DNA of 64,000 nt from SYIM01 sp041182885 (GTDB lineage: Bacteria; Pseudomonadota; Gammaproteobacteria; Burkholderiales; Burkholderiaceae_E): contig JBMSQB010000001.1 in the NCBI GenBank assembly GCA_049423065.1, positions 1-64,000 on the forward strand, in the 5' to 3' direction. The notes below the pieces were generated by a model. The model was not told the DNA's origin and made no database searches. It was given only the letters and a program-made list of their open reading frames with translations. The number at the start of each line of letters is the position of its first letter. The first letter of the stretch is position 1. A program made the position numbers and the translations under genes. Below are positions 16,663 through 28,400 of this stretch, piece after piece.

Positions 16663-17733
16663 TTATTTGCGCGCGATGACCATGGCCCAGGGGAAGCGCC
16701 AGGCGCGATAGCCGGGTGCAAGCGTGCCCTCGGCTTCTTCGAACGGGAGGATCTCCACATCGGTGAAGCCGGCCTGCTTGTGCAGGGCGACCAGATCCAG
16801 TTCGTTAAGCGGTTCCATGAACGGCTCGTTATTTCGGCGCCCGTGAGAATAGTGAATGAAGCGTTTGAACGGGTCGGGGTCGGGTACCAGAAAATCAAGG
16901 TGGACCACCGTACCGCCAGGCTCGAGAAGGCGAAAGCTCTCGGCCACGACGCGCTCAAGATGCGGCGGCGGCAATTCGTGGAGCAGCATGGTGCTGGTGA
17001 CCGTGTCGAAGCGGCCCGCCTCGAGCCCCGTGTTGGCCGCGTCGCGCTGAAGAAATCGCACGCCCGAGGTGCGGTCATCGCGGGCATTGAGCGCAGCCAC
17101 GCGCAGGCAGGGCTCAGAGAGGTCGAGCGCGGTCAGTTCAATTCCCGAGACTTCCTGATAAAACGGCCGTGTGCTCTTTCCAAACCCGCAGCCCAGATCA
17201 ACCATTCGCTTCGGACGCACGCGCCCGAGCAGCGCCGCGGTGAAGCGGTGGTGCAGATCGCGGTCGCGACGAAGAAGCGGCGTGGTGCTCCGAGAGGCCT
17301 GTTCATAGACCAGGCCCGCGAGCGAATCGCCAGCCAACCCCTTGGGATGCTGGTGCACGTCGAACGAGGTGTAGTAGCGCGGCGGCTGGAATGCGGGATC
17401 GAGTTCGAGCGTGTCGAGCGAATCAGCCTCTGCGAGCCAGGCCTCGAGCGTGTCTCGCTCGCTCTCGAAGTGGGGCACGAGACCCAGGCGGCCGGAATAC
17501 TTCATGCGCTGCAGATGGCGTTCGTACCATGCATAAAACTGGTAGAGCGTTGAATCGGCGAGCAGCGCCTGGGCTTCTCGTGCCTGCGTGGGCGCCTGGT
17601 GCCCCGCTCGTCGGGCCTGATCGGCAAGCTGCTGATAGTGGGTCTGCAGTTCCGGATAGACCTGGGTGGACCAGTAGATCTTGCAGTCCAGAACAAACTG
17701 CTGATAGGCCTCGACCCTGCGCTGGTGCTTCAT
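16663..17733 (-). CDS. Class I SAM-dependent methyltransferase with a long N-terminal domain
   Basis: 356 residues from the ATG at 17733, preceded by gggaggg. The SAM-binding motif I reads DLGCGFGKST at 179-188. The acidic end of strand 2 (LTALDLSEPCLRVA) and a motif near TVVHLDFLVPDPDP follow. The first 170 residues are helical and Gln/Arg/Tyr-rich and do not match a domain I know; they may bind the partner protein or substrate. The gene lies 13 bases after a small unknown gene and upstream of a Bug gene. The methyl acceptor is unknown. Confidence 0.78.
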   Translation of the reverse strand: MKHQRRVEAYQQFVLDCKIYWSTQVYPELQTHYQQLADQARRAGHQAPTQAREAQALLADSTLYQFYAWYERHLQRMKYSGRLGLVPHFESERDTLEAWLAEADSLDTLELDPAFQPPRYYTSFDVHQHPKGLAGDSLAGLVYEQASRSTTPLLRRDRDLHHRFTAALLGRVRPKRMVDLGCGFGKSTRPFYQEVSGIELTALDLSEPCLRVAALNARDDRTSGVRFLQRDAANTGLEAGRFDTVTSTMLLHELPPPHLERVVAESFRLLEPGGTVVHLDFLVPDPDPFKRFIHYSHGRRNNEPFMEPLNELDLVALHKQAGFTDVEILPFEEAEGTLAPGYRAWRFPWAMVIARK

Positions 17734-17746
17734 TGGCAACCCTCCC

Positions 17747-18061
17747 TCACGCACCGCGTGATTGCTGGCGGCTGATGACGTGGTCCATCAGCGCCTTGAC
17801 GAATGCGTTGCGATCGGCCGCGATCGCCTGGGCAGTATCTGCGTCAGGCTGGTAGGTATCGAGGTCGGCGCGGTTCAGCACACCCTTGGTGTCGAGCAGA
17901 TGTTCGATCGAGCGCATCCGGTCGGAAAGTACCCAGACCTCTGCGGAGAGCGTCATGACCATGCCAAGTAACCGGTCGATCGCGGGATCCTTGAAAAAGG
18001 CTTGCTCAGGCTGGCGGCTGGTGCGCCCGGCGGCTGGTGCCGAATCGGGAAGGGTCTGCAT
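17747..18061 (-). CDS. Hypothetical protein, possible partner of the adjacent methyltransferase
   Basis: 104 residues that I do not recognise. There is no signal peptide or membrane segment. The sequence is mostly helical, with a central LLGMVMTLSAEVWVLSDRM that could be an amphipathic or coiled-coil helix, followed by a TKGVLNRADLDTYQP stretch. It lies 21 bases after the carbamoylase and 13 bases before the methyltransferase, so it is very probably translated with them. Its size and helical character suit a small subunit or chaperone. The coding choice is supported by the tight operon spacing and matching codon use. Confidence 0.6.
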   Translation of the reverse strand: MQTLPDSAPAAGRTSRQPEQAFFKDPAIDRLLGMVMTLSAEVWVLSDRMRSIEHLLDTKGVLNRADLDTYQPDADTAQAIAADRNAFVKALMDHVISRQQSRGA

Positions 18062-18082
18062 GACGGCAACTCCGGAAGTGGG

Positions 18083-19375
18083 TCAGGAATTCGAAGTGCG
18101 GGGCGTGAACGCCGACTGCTCTCGCAGATACTCGGCCAGTACCGCGGTGGCGCGCAGAAAGTCATCGAGATCCATGTGTTCGTCGGGATGGTGGCTGCCG
18201 TTTGGGTTGCGGATGAAAACGAACCCGTACGGAACGCCTGCTGCGCAAAATGCAGCGGAATCATGAGAGGCGGGACTCAGCAAGGGCGGCGCCTCAATAC
18301 CCAGGCGCGATGCGCAGGCGGCAAGATCACGGCTGATCCCGGGGTCGGCCTTGGCCACCTCGGCGCTTGCACGTGTGCCCAGATCAACCTGCACCTGTCG
18401 GGTGGCGGCGACCTCGCTCACAATGGCGAGAAACGCCTGTTCGAGCTCCCGGAGGTCGGCCTGATCGTAGGCGCGCAGATCGATACTGAAGCGGAACTCG
18501 CCCGGGACAATCGTGAGCCCATGACGGTTGGAATCGGTATGAAACTCGCCGATGGTGAACGCCATGGGGCGTTCGGCGCGGTCCCATGTTTCCCATAGCC
18601 GATCCAGTCGGTTGGCAATCTCGGCACCTGCCAGCGCAGCATCTCGGCGAAAACGCCGCGGCAGTCCGACATGTCCGTATTCACCCGTGATGCGAACGCC
18701 AGGGTACCGGACATTGCCCGGAATGGCGGTGCCGATGGCGACTGCGTGACCGCTTTCTGCGAGGCTGGGCGCCTGCTCGATGTGCACCTCGAGGAACGCC
18801 TCGATCGAGCGGACGTTCAGGTGGGGTGTGCCCGCCAGCACCGCCTCGGGACTTCCGCCTGCCTCCCGCAAGTGGTCAGCAAGCGAGCGTCCGGTATCCA
18901 CCCGGCGCCGCTCCAGTGCCTCCGGCTTGAGCGTACCGAGCGCGCCGCGACTGCCCACATACGAATACTGGAACCAGAGGCTTTCTTCAGCGCGGATGCC
19001 CATGACGGTGACATCGCGGCCGGGTTGAACGCCGGCATGCTGCAAAGCTTCAATCGCAAGGAGGCCTGACACGACGCCCGCCGCACCGTCAAAATTGCCC
19101 CCGCCAGGGACCGAATCGAGATGTGAACCCACGATCCAGGCGGGCAGGGCGCGGTTGCGCCCCGGCCAGGTCATGTAGGTGTTGCAGAGCGCGTCGGTGC
19201 CAATCTCGAGCCCCAGCAGGCGTGCGTGCTCGGCCATCAGACGATGGGCAAATGCCTCGCCTGGGCCATAGGTGTCGCGGGTGACGCCCCCGCGAACCGC
19301 ATCAAGGCTTCCCGCACGCAGGGCGTTGAACAGGTGTTCCGCGCGTGGGCGCAGACTGAAAAGCTCGTCGATCAT
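18083..19375 (-). CDS. Hydantoinase/N-carbamoyl-L-amino acid amidohydrolase (M20 family)
   Basis: 430 residues of the Zn-dependent M20 family, in the branch including L-carbamoylases, beta-ureidopropionase and allantoate amidohydrolase. Metal ligands are visible as His85-x-Asp (VGSHLDSVPGGGNFDG, with Asp96), Glu130/131 (IRAEESLWF), His198 (EVHIEQAPSL) and a C-terminal His at about 395-400 (SHHPDEHM). The reaction is hydrolysis of an N-carbamoyl or N-formimino amide in the cytoplasm. It is the first gene of the operon and lies 45 bases downstream of the giant adhesin gene on the same strand. The exact substrate cannot be assigned. Confidence 0.9.
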   Translation of the reverse strand: MIDELFSLRPRAEHLFNALRAGSLDAVRGGVTRDTYGPGEAFAHRLMAEHARLLGLEIGTDALCNTYMTWPGRNRALPAWIVGSHLDSVPGGGNFDGAAGVVSGLLAIEALQHAGVQPGRDVTVMGIRAEESLWFQYSYVGSRGALGTLKPEALERRRVDTGRSLADHLREAGGSPEAVLAGTPHLNVRSIEAFLEVHIEQAPSLAESGHAVAIGTAIPGNVRYPGVRITGEYGHVGLPRRFRRDAALAGAEIANRLDRLWETWDRAERPMAFTIGEFHTDSNRHGLTIVPGEFRFSIDLRAYDQADLRELEQAFLAIVSEVAATRQVQVDLGTRASAEVAKADPGISRDLAACASRLGIEAPPLLSPASHDSAAFCAAGVPYGFVFIRNPNGSHHPDEHMDLDDFLRATAVLAEYLREQSAFTPRTSNS

Positions 19376-19420
19376 GAACAGGGCGACTCCGGCGGCCAGA
19401 CGGGGCGGCCGGATCGGCTG

Positions 19421-22400
19421 TCAGAGGATCGTGACCGCTGTATTGACCAGGAGCTTACCCCAGGTGGCATCGGAATAGACCCAGTAGCTGGCCGGGCCGA
19501 GTCCGAAGTTGGCGGCCACCGTTCCATTGGATGTGGCGGTCATCCTTTCTCCCGGGTCGGTCACGTTGCCATTGCCGTTGATGTCGACCTCGACCACCGT
19601 TCCAGCGGGCGCCACGCTGCCCTCGCCGCTCAGATTGACGGTGTCGCCCGCGTTGCCGTCGATCACAAGCACCGCTGAAGCGCCGAGCAGATCGGCGAAT
19701 TCGAGCACCTGGCTCACGTCGATCGCAAGCGTGTTGTTGCCGGTGCCGGTGATGTCGATCCGCTCGATGCTCTCGACTCGCGAATCGCCAAATCGTGTGA
19801 GGTTGGTGAAGTCCAGATTGAGACTTGCGCCCAGCAGCGCGATCGAATCAATGCCCGTCCCGCCGTCGATGGTGTCGGGGGAGGCATCGTTCACCCAGTC
19901 GGCATCGGCGAACATCGTGTCGTTGCCCGCCCCGAGCGTTACCTGATCGCCGCCCCTGCCAGGCGCAACATGATCGCGACCCCCATCGCCGTCGATGATG
20001 TCGTTGCCGTCGTAGCCGTAGATCGTCTCGGAAGCCGTCGTGCCACTGAGCGTATCGGCGTGCGCGGAGCCCAGGATTCCCTCGAAAGCGGCGAGCGTGT
20101 CGCTTCCCGCACCACCCGTTGCGGTGTTGCTGGTCAGGTTGACAATGACCGCGCCCGACGCGGTTCGATAATCGACCATGTCGATACCGGTACCGCCGCT
20201 CAGCACATCACTGTCATCGCCGCCGCCGATGGTGTCATTGCCACTGCTGCCCGTGATGGTGTCCGCAAGTCCTGAGCCCTGAAGCTCAACGCCGCCGGTC
20301 GTGGTGTTGACCAGCGTGAAGCCGTTGCCGGTGGTGATCGCAGAGAGATTGACTGCGACGCCAGCGCTTTCCAGCCGTACGGTGCCATTGTTGATGCTGG
20401 TGGCGAGGGGCGTCCAGGCGGCAGTGATCGTCGCCTTCACAACTGTTGCGCCAGCGGTGACCAGCAGCAGGTCGGCGCCGCCCGACCCCAGATCGTTGAC
20501 CGTATCCGACCCCGCGGTGATTTCAAATTGATCGATGCCGCCGCCACCCGTCAGCGTGTCGTTGCCTGCACTCCCGGTCAGCGTATCGCCGAGACCGGAG
20601 CCGATCATGACCGTGCCCGTATTGCTGGTCGGCCCGCCCGTATTGACGATCTGCCAACCGTTACCCGCAGTGATGTCGGCTGCCGACAAATTGATGATGA
20701 GGCCCGGCGTGGTGAGGACCGCTGTGCCGAGATTGAAGCTCTGCGAGGTCGCAGCCCAGGAATTGGCAAGCGTTGCATTGAGCGTGGCGCCCGCCCGTAC
20801 TTGCACGATGTCGGTGCCACTGCCCAGGTCGGTCAGCGTGTCGGTGCCCGCGTCGATCACGAAGGTGTCGTTGCCCACGCCGCCCGCGATCCGATCATCA
20901 CCGATACCGCCCTGGATGCGGTCGTCCTGGGTGCCGCCGCTGATGGTGTCGTTCAACTGCGATCCGGTAAGCGATGTCCCGCCCCCCGAGTTGCTGATGG
21001 TCCAGCCGGAGCCCCCGGAAACATTGCCGAGATTGACGATCACCCCTGAGGACACCAGGTTGGCTGTGGCCTGATTGATGCTCGCGCCGGTGGCGGTCCA
21101 GTTGGCCGTGACCGTGGCTGTCACCGATCCGCCGATCACCTGCAGTTGATCCGCACCCTGGCCCAGGTCGGTGATGACATCGGTGCCACCGGTGATGGTG
21201 AAACTGTCGTCGCCTGCGCCGCCCGTGAAGGTCTCGTCGCGGCTGCTGTCGGTGAACTGGTCGTTGTTGGCGGAGCCGCGAACCTGCTCGATACCGGAGA
21301 GCGTGTCGATCCCCGCGCCGCCGCTCGTGTTGCCTGCATTGAGGTTGACCACGACGGCCGAGCCGGCGCGCTGGTAGTCAGCCAGATCGTTACCCGTTCC
21401 CCCGGTCAGAATGTCGTTGCCCGAGCCGCCATCGAGCGAGTCGTTACCGCTACCGCCCGTGAGGGTGTCAGCGCGTTCGGATCCAATGAAGTTCGTCCCG
21501 GTCGTGGATGTGTTGCTGATGTTCCATCCGTTGGGTCCGGTGACAACGGCCGACAGGTTGACGCTCACTCCCGCGCTCTGCACATTTGCGGTGCCACGGT
21601 TATAGCTCGCGCTTGTGGCTGTCCAGACGTTGCTGATGGTGGCATTCACGACCGCGCCAACGTCGATCGTGACCACATCGTTGCCCGACAGGTCGGTGAT
21701 TTCATCGGTGCCCGATGTGACATCGAAGGTGTCATTGCCCAGCCCGCCCGTGAGCGAATCATTGGCGGCGCCGCCACGCAGCACATCGTTGCCCGATCCG
21801 CCGGTCAGGGTGTCGGCGAGTGCTGATCCGGTGAGTGTCGTGCCGGCTGCGCCGGCATTGCTCACCTGCCAGCCGTTGCCGATGGTGATCGCGCTCAGGT
21901 TGACCGCCTTGCCAGCGGTATTGATGGTGGCGGTGCCAGCGTTTTGGCTCGCCGACGTGGCCACCCAGTCCGAAGCGATGCTGGCGGTCACATTGGCCGA
22001 GGCACTGGTGACCTGAACAACATCGACGCCGCTGCCCAGATCGGTGATCGTGTCGGCCCCGACATCGATCAGGAACAGATCGTCACCCACACCGCCGATA
22101 AGCTGGTCATTGCCGGTAAACGCGCGAAGCGTGTCGTTGCCGGCGCCGCCGGTGAGTGAGTCATTGAGCCCGGAACCCACGAACGACGCCGCTGTACCCG
22201 TGTTGCTCACGTTCCAGCCGCTTGTCCCGCTCGTGATCGCAGACAGGTTGACGCCAAACCCGGCGGAGCTGAGATTGGCGGTGCCATTGTTCAGGTTGCC
22301 CGCCGCGGCCGTCCAGGCCTTGTTCACCGTGGCGTTGGCGGTTGCGCCGCTGCTCACCACCAGCAGGTCGTTGTCGAGGCCGATATCGGTGATCGTATCG

Positions 22401-25400
22401 GTTCCGGTGGCAACCTCGAAGGTGTCGGCGCCAGCGCCGCCCGTAAGCGAGTCATCGCCCAGGCCACCACGAAGCGTGTCATCGCCCGTTCCGCCCACCA
22501 CGGTATCTGCCAGTGCCGAGCCGGTGAGCGTGGTCTGCGGACCGGTGTTGGTGATTCGCCATCCCAGGTCGGTGGTCACCGCAGAAAGATTCACGCTCAG
22601 TCCCGGCGTACTGAGGTTGGCGACGCCCTTGTTGCTGCTTGCCGCAACCGCCGTCCAGGTATTGACCAGCGTTGCCTGCGCAGTGGCACCCGCGAGCACG
22701 ATCAGCGTGTCCTGGTTGTTGCCCAGGTCATCGATCGTGTCGGTACCTTTCGCCACGGTGAAGATGTCGTTGCCCAGACCGCCAGTGAGCGTGTCGTTGC
22801 CAACGCCACCCTGCAGCGTGTCGGCAAAGCCCGAACCGAGCACACGCTCGACGCCGCTGATCCGGTCATCACCTGCCGCGCCGCTCGCCGTGCCTGCCTC
22901 GAGGTTGACATTGACGCCGGCCACTGCAGTGGCGTAACTCACGAGGTCGTTGCCGCCGGCACCTGCGAGCACGTCGTTGCCCAGGCCGCCCGTGAGGGAA
23001 TCATCGCCATTGCCACCGGTGAGGGTGTCGCCCAGGGCGGATCCCGTCAGCTCGGCGGCAGACCCGTTGTTGGTGACGCTCCAGCCAGCGGATCCGGTGG
23101 TGATGGCCGTCAGGTCGATGTTGAATCCGGGCGTGGTGAGGTTGGTGGTGCCGTCATTGCGGCTGGTGATGTCTGCCGTCCAGATGCCTGTGAAATCGGC
23201 TACGACGGTCGCGCCACTCGCGACCTGTATCGCGTCGGCTCCTGTACCCAGATCGGCGATGGTGTCGGTGCCTGCACTGATCACGAAGGTGTCTGCGCCA
23301 ATGCCGCCCGTCAGGGTGTCGTTGGCGGCGCCGCCAGTGAGGGTGTCGTTCAGCGCCGACCCAGCGAGTTGCGTGGCTGCGCCGGTATTCTGAATCCGCC
23401 AGCCGCTACCCGTATTGATCGAACTGAGGTTGACCTGAAGGCCTGGGGTGAGGATTCGGGCGCTGCCGTTATTGACGCTCGCGACGCTGGCGGTCCAGGC
23501 GGTATGAAGGGTTGCATCGACAGCACCAGCGGCCCGAACCTCGAGCACATCGGCACCATGTCCCAGATCGGTGACGATTGCTGTGGTACCGGTGATCACG
23601 AAGCGGTCTGCGCCCGCTCCGCCGGTGATCGTGTCGTTGCCTGCGCCGCCCGCGAGTGTGTCGTTGAGGGCAGAGCCCAGCAATTGCTCGATGCCGGAAA
23701 GGGTGTCGCTACCCGCGCCGCCGGTGGATGTCCCGAGGTCGACGTCGACATTGACCGCCGTGCCGGCAGCCGAGTAGTCGGCGAGGTCAACCCCGGCGCC
23801 TCCAACCAGCGAGTCGTTGCCCGCGCCGCCTGCCAGCGTGTCGTTGCCCGTTCCGCCATTGAGCGTGTCGTCGAATGCTGAACCGGTGAGCGTGGTGGCT
23901 GCGCCGTTGTTGGTGACGTTCCAGCCCTGTCCTGCGTTGACCGCTGCGAGGTTTACCAGGAAGCCACCGGTGGTGATCCGCGCTGACCCCAGATTGCTGC
24001 TCGACGAGGTGGTGACCCAGTCTGCAACCACCGTGCCCTGCGCGGTGGCGCCCGGATTGGTGACCTGAACCACATCAACGCCGGTTCCCAGGTCGGTGAG
24101 TGTGTCGGTGCCGCCACCGATCTGATAGGTGTCCGCGCCGTCACCGCCGGTGAAGGTGTCGTTTCCAGAGCCGCTGATCAGCGTGTCGTTGTATTGCGAT
24201 CCACGAACCAGTTCGATGCTGGTGAGCCCGTCATTGCCCGCGGCGCCGCTCGATACGCCGTTTGACAAATCAACCGTCACCGGGCCGCTTGCAGCCTGGT
24301 AATCGGCCAGATCGTTGCCGCCGCCGCCCACCAGCACGTCGTTGCCGAGTCCGCCGATGAACGAGTCGTTGCCGGTGCCGCCGGTAAGCGAGTCGTCGAG
24401 CTCGGAGCCGGTCATCGCGATTGCCGCGCCGGTATTGGTGACCCGCCAACCGCTGCCTGCGCTGATGGCTGCGAGATTGATGGTGAGGCCTGGGGTCGTG
24501 ACGGTGACCAGGCCATCGTTTCGGCTGTCGCTGGTGGCGGTCCACGTGTTGGCGAGCGTGGCGTTGGCGCTTGAGCCGCTTGAGACCCGAAGAATGTCGA
24601 CGCCGCTACCGAGGTCGCTCACGGTGTCAACGCCACCGTTGACCAGAAAAGTGTCATTGCCGGGGCCGCCGACCAGCGTGTCGCTGCCCAGCGCGCCCGA
24701 CAGCGTGTCATTGAGGCTTGATCCGGTAAGCCGCGCAGCGGTGGTGCTGTTATTGAGCGTCCAGCCCACCCCTGCGGTGACCAGCGACAGATTGACGTCA
24801 AGCCCCGCTGTATTCAGCGTTGCGGTACCGTCGTTGCGGCTGGCGGCAGTGGCGCTCCAGGTTGCGCCAATGGTTGCGGTGAGCGTTGCGCCCGCAGCCA
24901 CCACCACCACATCGCCGCCAAGCCCCAGATCCGTGACCGCGTCGGAGCCAGCGGTGATCTGGAGCAGATCGTTGCCCAGGCCGCCGGTGAGCGTGTTGTC
25001 CCCGGCGCTTCCCGTGATCGTGTCGTTGTAGGCGGAACCCCGGATGCGTTCGATATTGGAGAGCGCATCCGTTCCTGCGCCACCTGAGGCGGTTCCTGCG
25101 GTCAAGTCGACAGTGACTGCCGCAACGGCGAACTGATAGTCAACCAGATCGAAGCCGCCTGCGCCGTCCATAGTGTCGTTGCCGGCGGCTCCTGACAGGG
25201 TGTCATCGCCACTGCCGCCTTCAAGGGTGTCCTGAAGCGAGGATCCGGTGAGTGCGGCGGCGCTCCCGCTGTTACTGAGCCGCCAGCCAAGACCTGTGTT
25301 GATTGCGGTCAGGTCCATGCTGACCCCCGCGCTCCCGATCCGCGCGGTGCCTGCATTGCTGCTGGCCGAGGTAGCGGTCCAGGGTTGGGTGACGGTGGCG

Positions 25401-28400
25401 TCTGCCGTTGCACCCGCACTCACGACGATCACATCGACGCCGTTGCCCACATCGAGAATCGAATCGGTACCCGCGGTGATCAGGAAACGGTCGGCACCTG
25501 CATTACCCTTCAGCGTATCGTTGCCTGCGCCGCCGGTGATGGTGTCGGCGAGTGCGGAGCCAGTGAGCGTGGTGGCTGCGCCGCTGTTGACCAGGGTCCA
25601 GCCCAGGCCGGACACCACGGCAGTGAGGTCGATTGCGAACCCGTTGGTGCGCAGGAGCGCGGATCCTGCATTGCTGCTCGATGCTGTGGCGGTCCAGGCG
25701 GCAGCCAGGTCAGCCTCCACGCGGGTGGTGCTCCCGGTGACAACCACAACGTCGGCATCGGTACCGAGATCGGTGATGGTGTCGACCCCCGCAGCGATCT
25801 CGAACCGGTCGGCGCCCGCGAGTCCGGTGAAGGTGTCGTTGCCGCCACTGCCCGCGATGGTGTCGCCGAAGAGCGAACCCTTTACACGCTCGAAACTGAT
25901 GAGCGCGTCGGTGCCGGCGCCGCCCGCTGATGATTCGTTGCCCAGATCGACTGATACGGCGGATGGAGCGCTTGAGTAATCGAGCAGGTCGTTGCCAAGA
26001 CCCCCCAGCAGGCTGTCGTCGCCCGGTCCGCCGACGATGGTGTCATCACCCGCATCGCCGCCCGTCAGAGTGTCGTTTCGGGTCGAGCCGGTCAGCGTGG
26101 TGGCGGCCGCTGTGTTTCGCACATCCCAGCCCTGGCCTTGTGCGATGGCCGAGAGGTTGACCGCGAGCCCGGGCGTGACGACCAGCGCGCGACCGTCATT
26201 GCGGCTCGCGGCAGTCGACGTCCAGGGTTGTACGACCGTGGCGTTGACAGTGGACGTGAGGGCGGTGACGCGAAGAACGTCTGTGCCGTTACCCAGGTCG
26301 GTGAAGGTGTCGGTGCCCGAGTCGACGATGACCGTATCGGCGCCAGGCCCCGCTGTGACGCGGTCATTGCCAGAGCTGCCCTGCAGCGTATCGTCGAAGT
26401 CACCTCCCACCAGCGTGTCGTTGCGCGCAGACCCGGTGAGGGAGGTGGCCGGGCCGGTGTTGGTGAGCGTCCATCCGCTGCCGGCAGCGGTGATGGCCGC
26501 GAGGTTGATCGACACGCCTGCGGTGGTGAGGGTTGCGGTGCCGCTGTTGCGGCTCGCTGAAGTTGCGGTCCATGCACCGGTTACTGTTCCAGTCAGGACC
26601 GCAGCCGACTCGATCTGCAGGATGTCCGTCCCCTGGCCGATGTCGCTCAGGGTATCGGTCCCGAAATCAATGACCACCAGGTCATCGCCGTTGCCTGCGA
26701 GCAGGACATCGTTACCCGGTCCGCCGCGCAGCGTATCGTCTCCGCTTCCGCCCGTCAGGGTGTCTGCAAGCGCCGAGCCCGTGAAGGCTGCGCCAGTGCC
26801 GACGTTGACCACGTTCCAGCCGTTGTCGGTGGTGATGGCCGACAGATCAACCAGACGCCCGGCACTGCTCAGGTTGGCAGTGCCCTGGTTGGTGCTGTCG
26901 GCGCCCGCGGTCCAGTCGCCAGCGACGCTCGCATTGACGGTGACGCCGGCGGCAATTCGTAACCGGTCGGCGCCAACGCCAAGATCGGTGATACTGTCGA
27001 TCCCGCTGTCGGCATCGAAAAGATCTGCGCCGGTGCCGCCGGTGAGCGCGTCGTTTGCCAGGCCGCCCCGGAGCGTGTCGTTGGCTGATGCACCGACCAG
27101 GGTGTCGCCGAGCGCCGAGCCCGCGAACAATGCGGCCGCTCCAGTGTTTTCAACATACCAGCCCAGTCCCGTGGTGATGGCGGTGAGCACCACGTTGCGG
27201 CCCGAACTTGAAAGCCGGGCGGTGCCATCGTTTCGGCTGGCGGACGTCGCAGTCCAGTTTTCGACAACGCTTCCCTCTGCGGTGGCGCCGTTGCTCACCA
27301 CGAGTACATCAACGCCGCGCCCGAGGTCGACGATCGAATCGGTGCCGCCATTGGCCAGTATCGAGTCGGCGCCCAGGCCGGCGGTGATTGTGTCGTTACC
27401 CACGCCCCCCGCGATCGTGTCATCGCTGCTGCCGCCGGTGAGGGTGTCGTTGCGCGCCGAACCGGTGAGGCTGGTTGCTGCGCCAGTATTGATCACATTC
27501 CAGCCGGCGCCTGCAGTGATCGCGGTGAGATCGATTGCGAGGCCGCTGGTGGTGATGTTCGCATTGCCATCGTTACGGCTTGTTGAGGGTGATGTCCAGG
27601 CGCCGGTAGCCGTGGCATTGACCGTGGCGCCCGCTGCCACTTGCAGAACATCGAGGCCGCTGCCAAGGTCATTGACGGTATCGGTTCCGGCATCAACAAC
27701 GACGGTATCGGTGCCTGCGCCTGCGGTGATCACATCATTGCCGCCGGCGCCACGCAGGGTGTCGTCGCCCGTTCCACCGGTGATCGTGTCCGCGAGCATC
27801 GAACCGGTGGAGGATGCGCCAGCGCCTGTATTGCTCACCCGCCAGCCGTTTCCACTGGCGATCGCCTCAAGGTTGATATCCAGACCCGAGGTGGAGAGGT
27901 TTGCCGCCCCGCTGTTGTTGCTCGCCGAGGTGGCAGTCCACGCGCCCGTGACCGTGCCGTTCAGGATGCTGCCTGCGGCCACCTGAACGATATCGACCCC
28001 CTGACCGATATCGGTCACCTGGTCGGTACCCAGGTCGACGATGAAGAGATCAACGCCGGCGCCGCCCGTGACACTGTCGTCACCGCCCAGGCCGCGCAGG
28101 GTGTCGTCGCCCGTTCCCCCGGCGAGGGTGTCGTTCCAGACCGAGCCCTTGAGCGATGCGCTGCCACCGATGTTCGAAATGGTCCAGCCATGGCCGCTGG
28201 TCACGGTGCTGAGATCGACCGTCTGCCCAACGGTATTGATGTTTGCGATCCCCAGATTCTCGCTGCCGGGGCCGGCAGTCCAGGCGCCAACAACCGTTGC
28301 GCTTACGCTGCCCGAGGCTGCGACTTTCAGGATGTCGTGACCCAGGCCCAGGTCGGTGATGGCATCGGTGCCCGAGTCGATATTAAACAGGTCAACACCC

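Noticed and set aside
25992..27986. A 664-codon plus-strand open frame opposite the giant adhesin gene, with several similar long frames nearby
   Set aside because: The reading comes from the complement of the repetitive Gly/Asp/Thr codons of the adhesin, which lack stop codons on the other strand. The encoded sequences are low-complexity and have no start signals.
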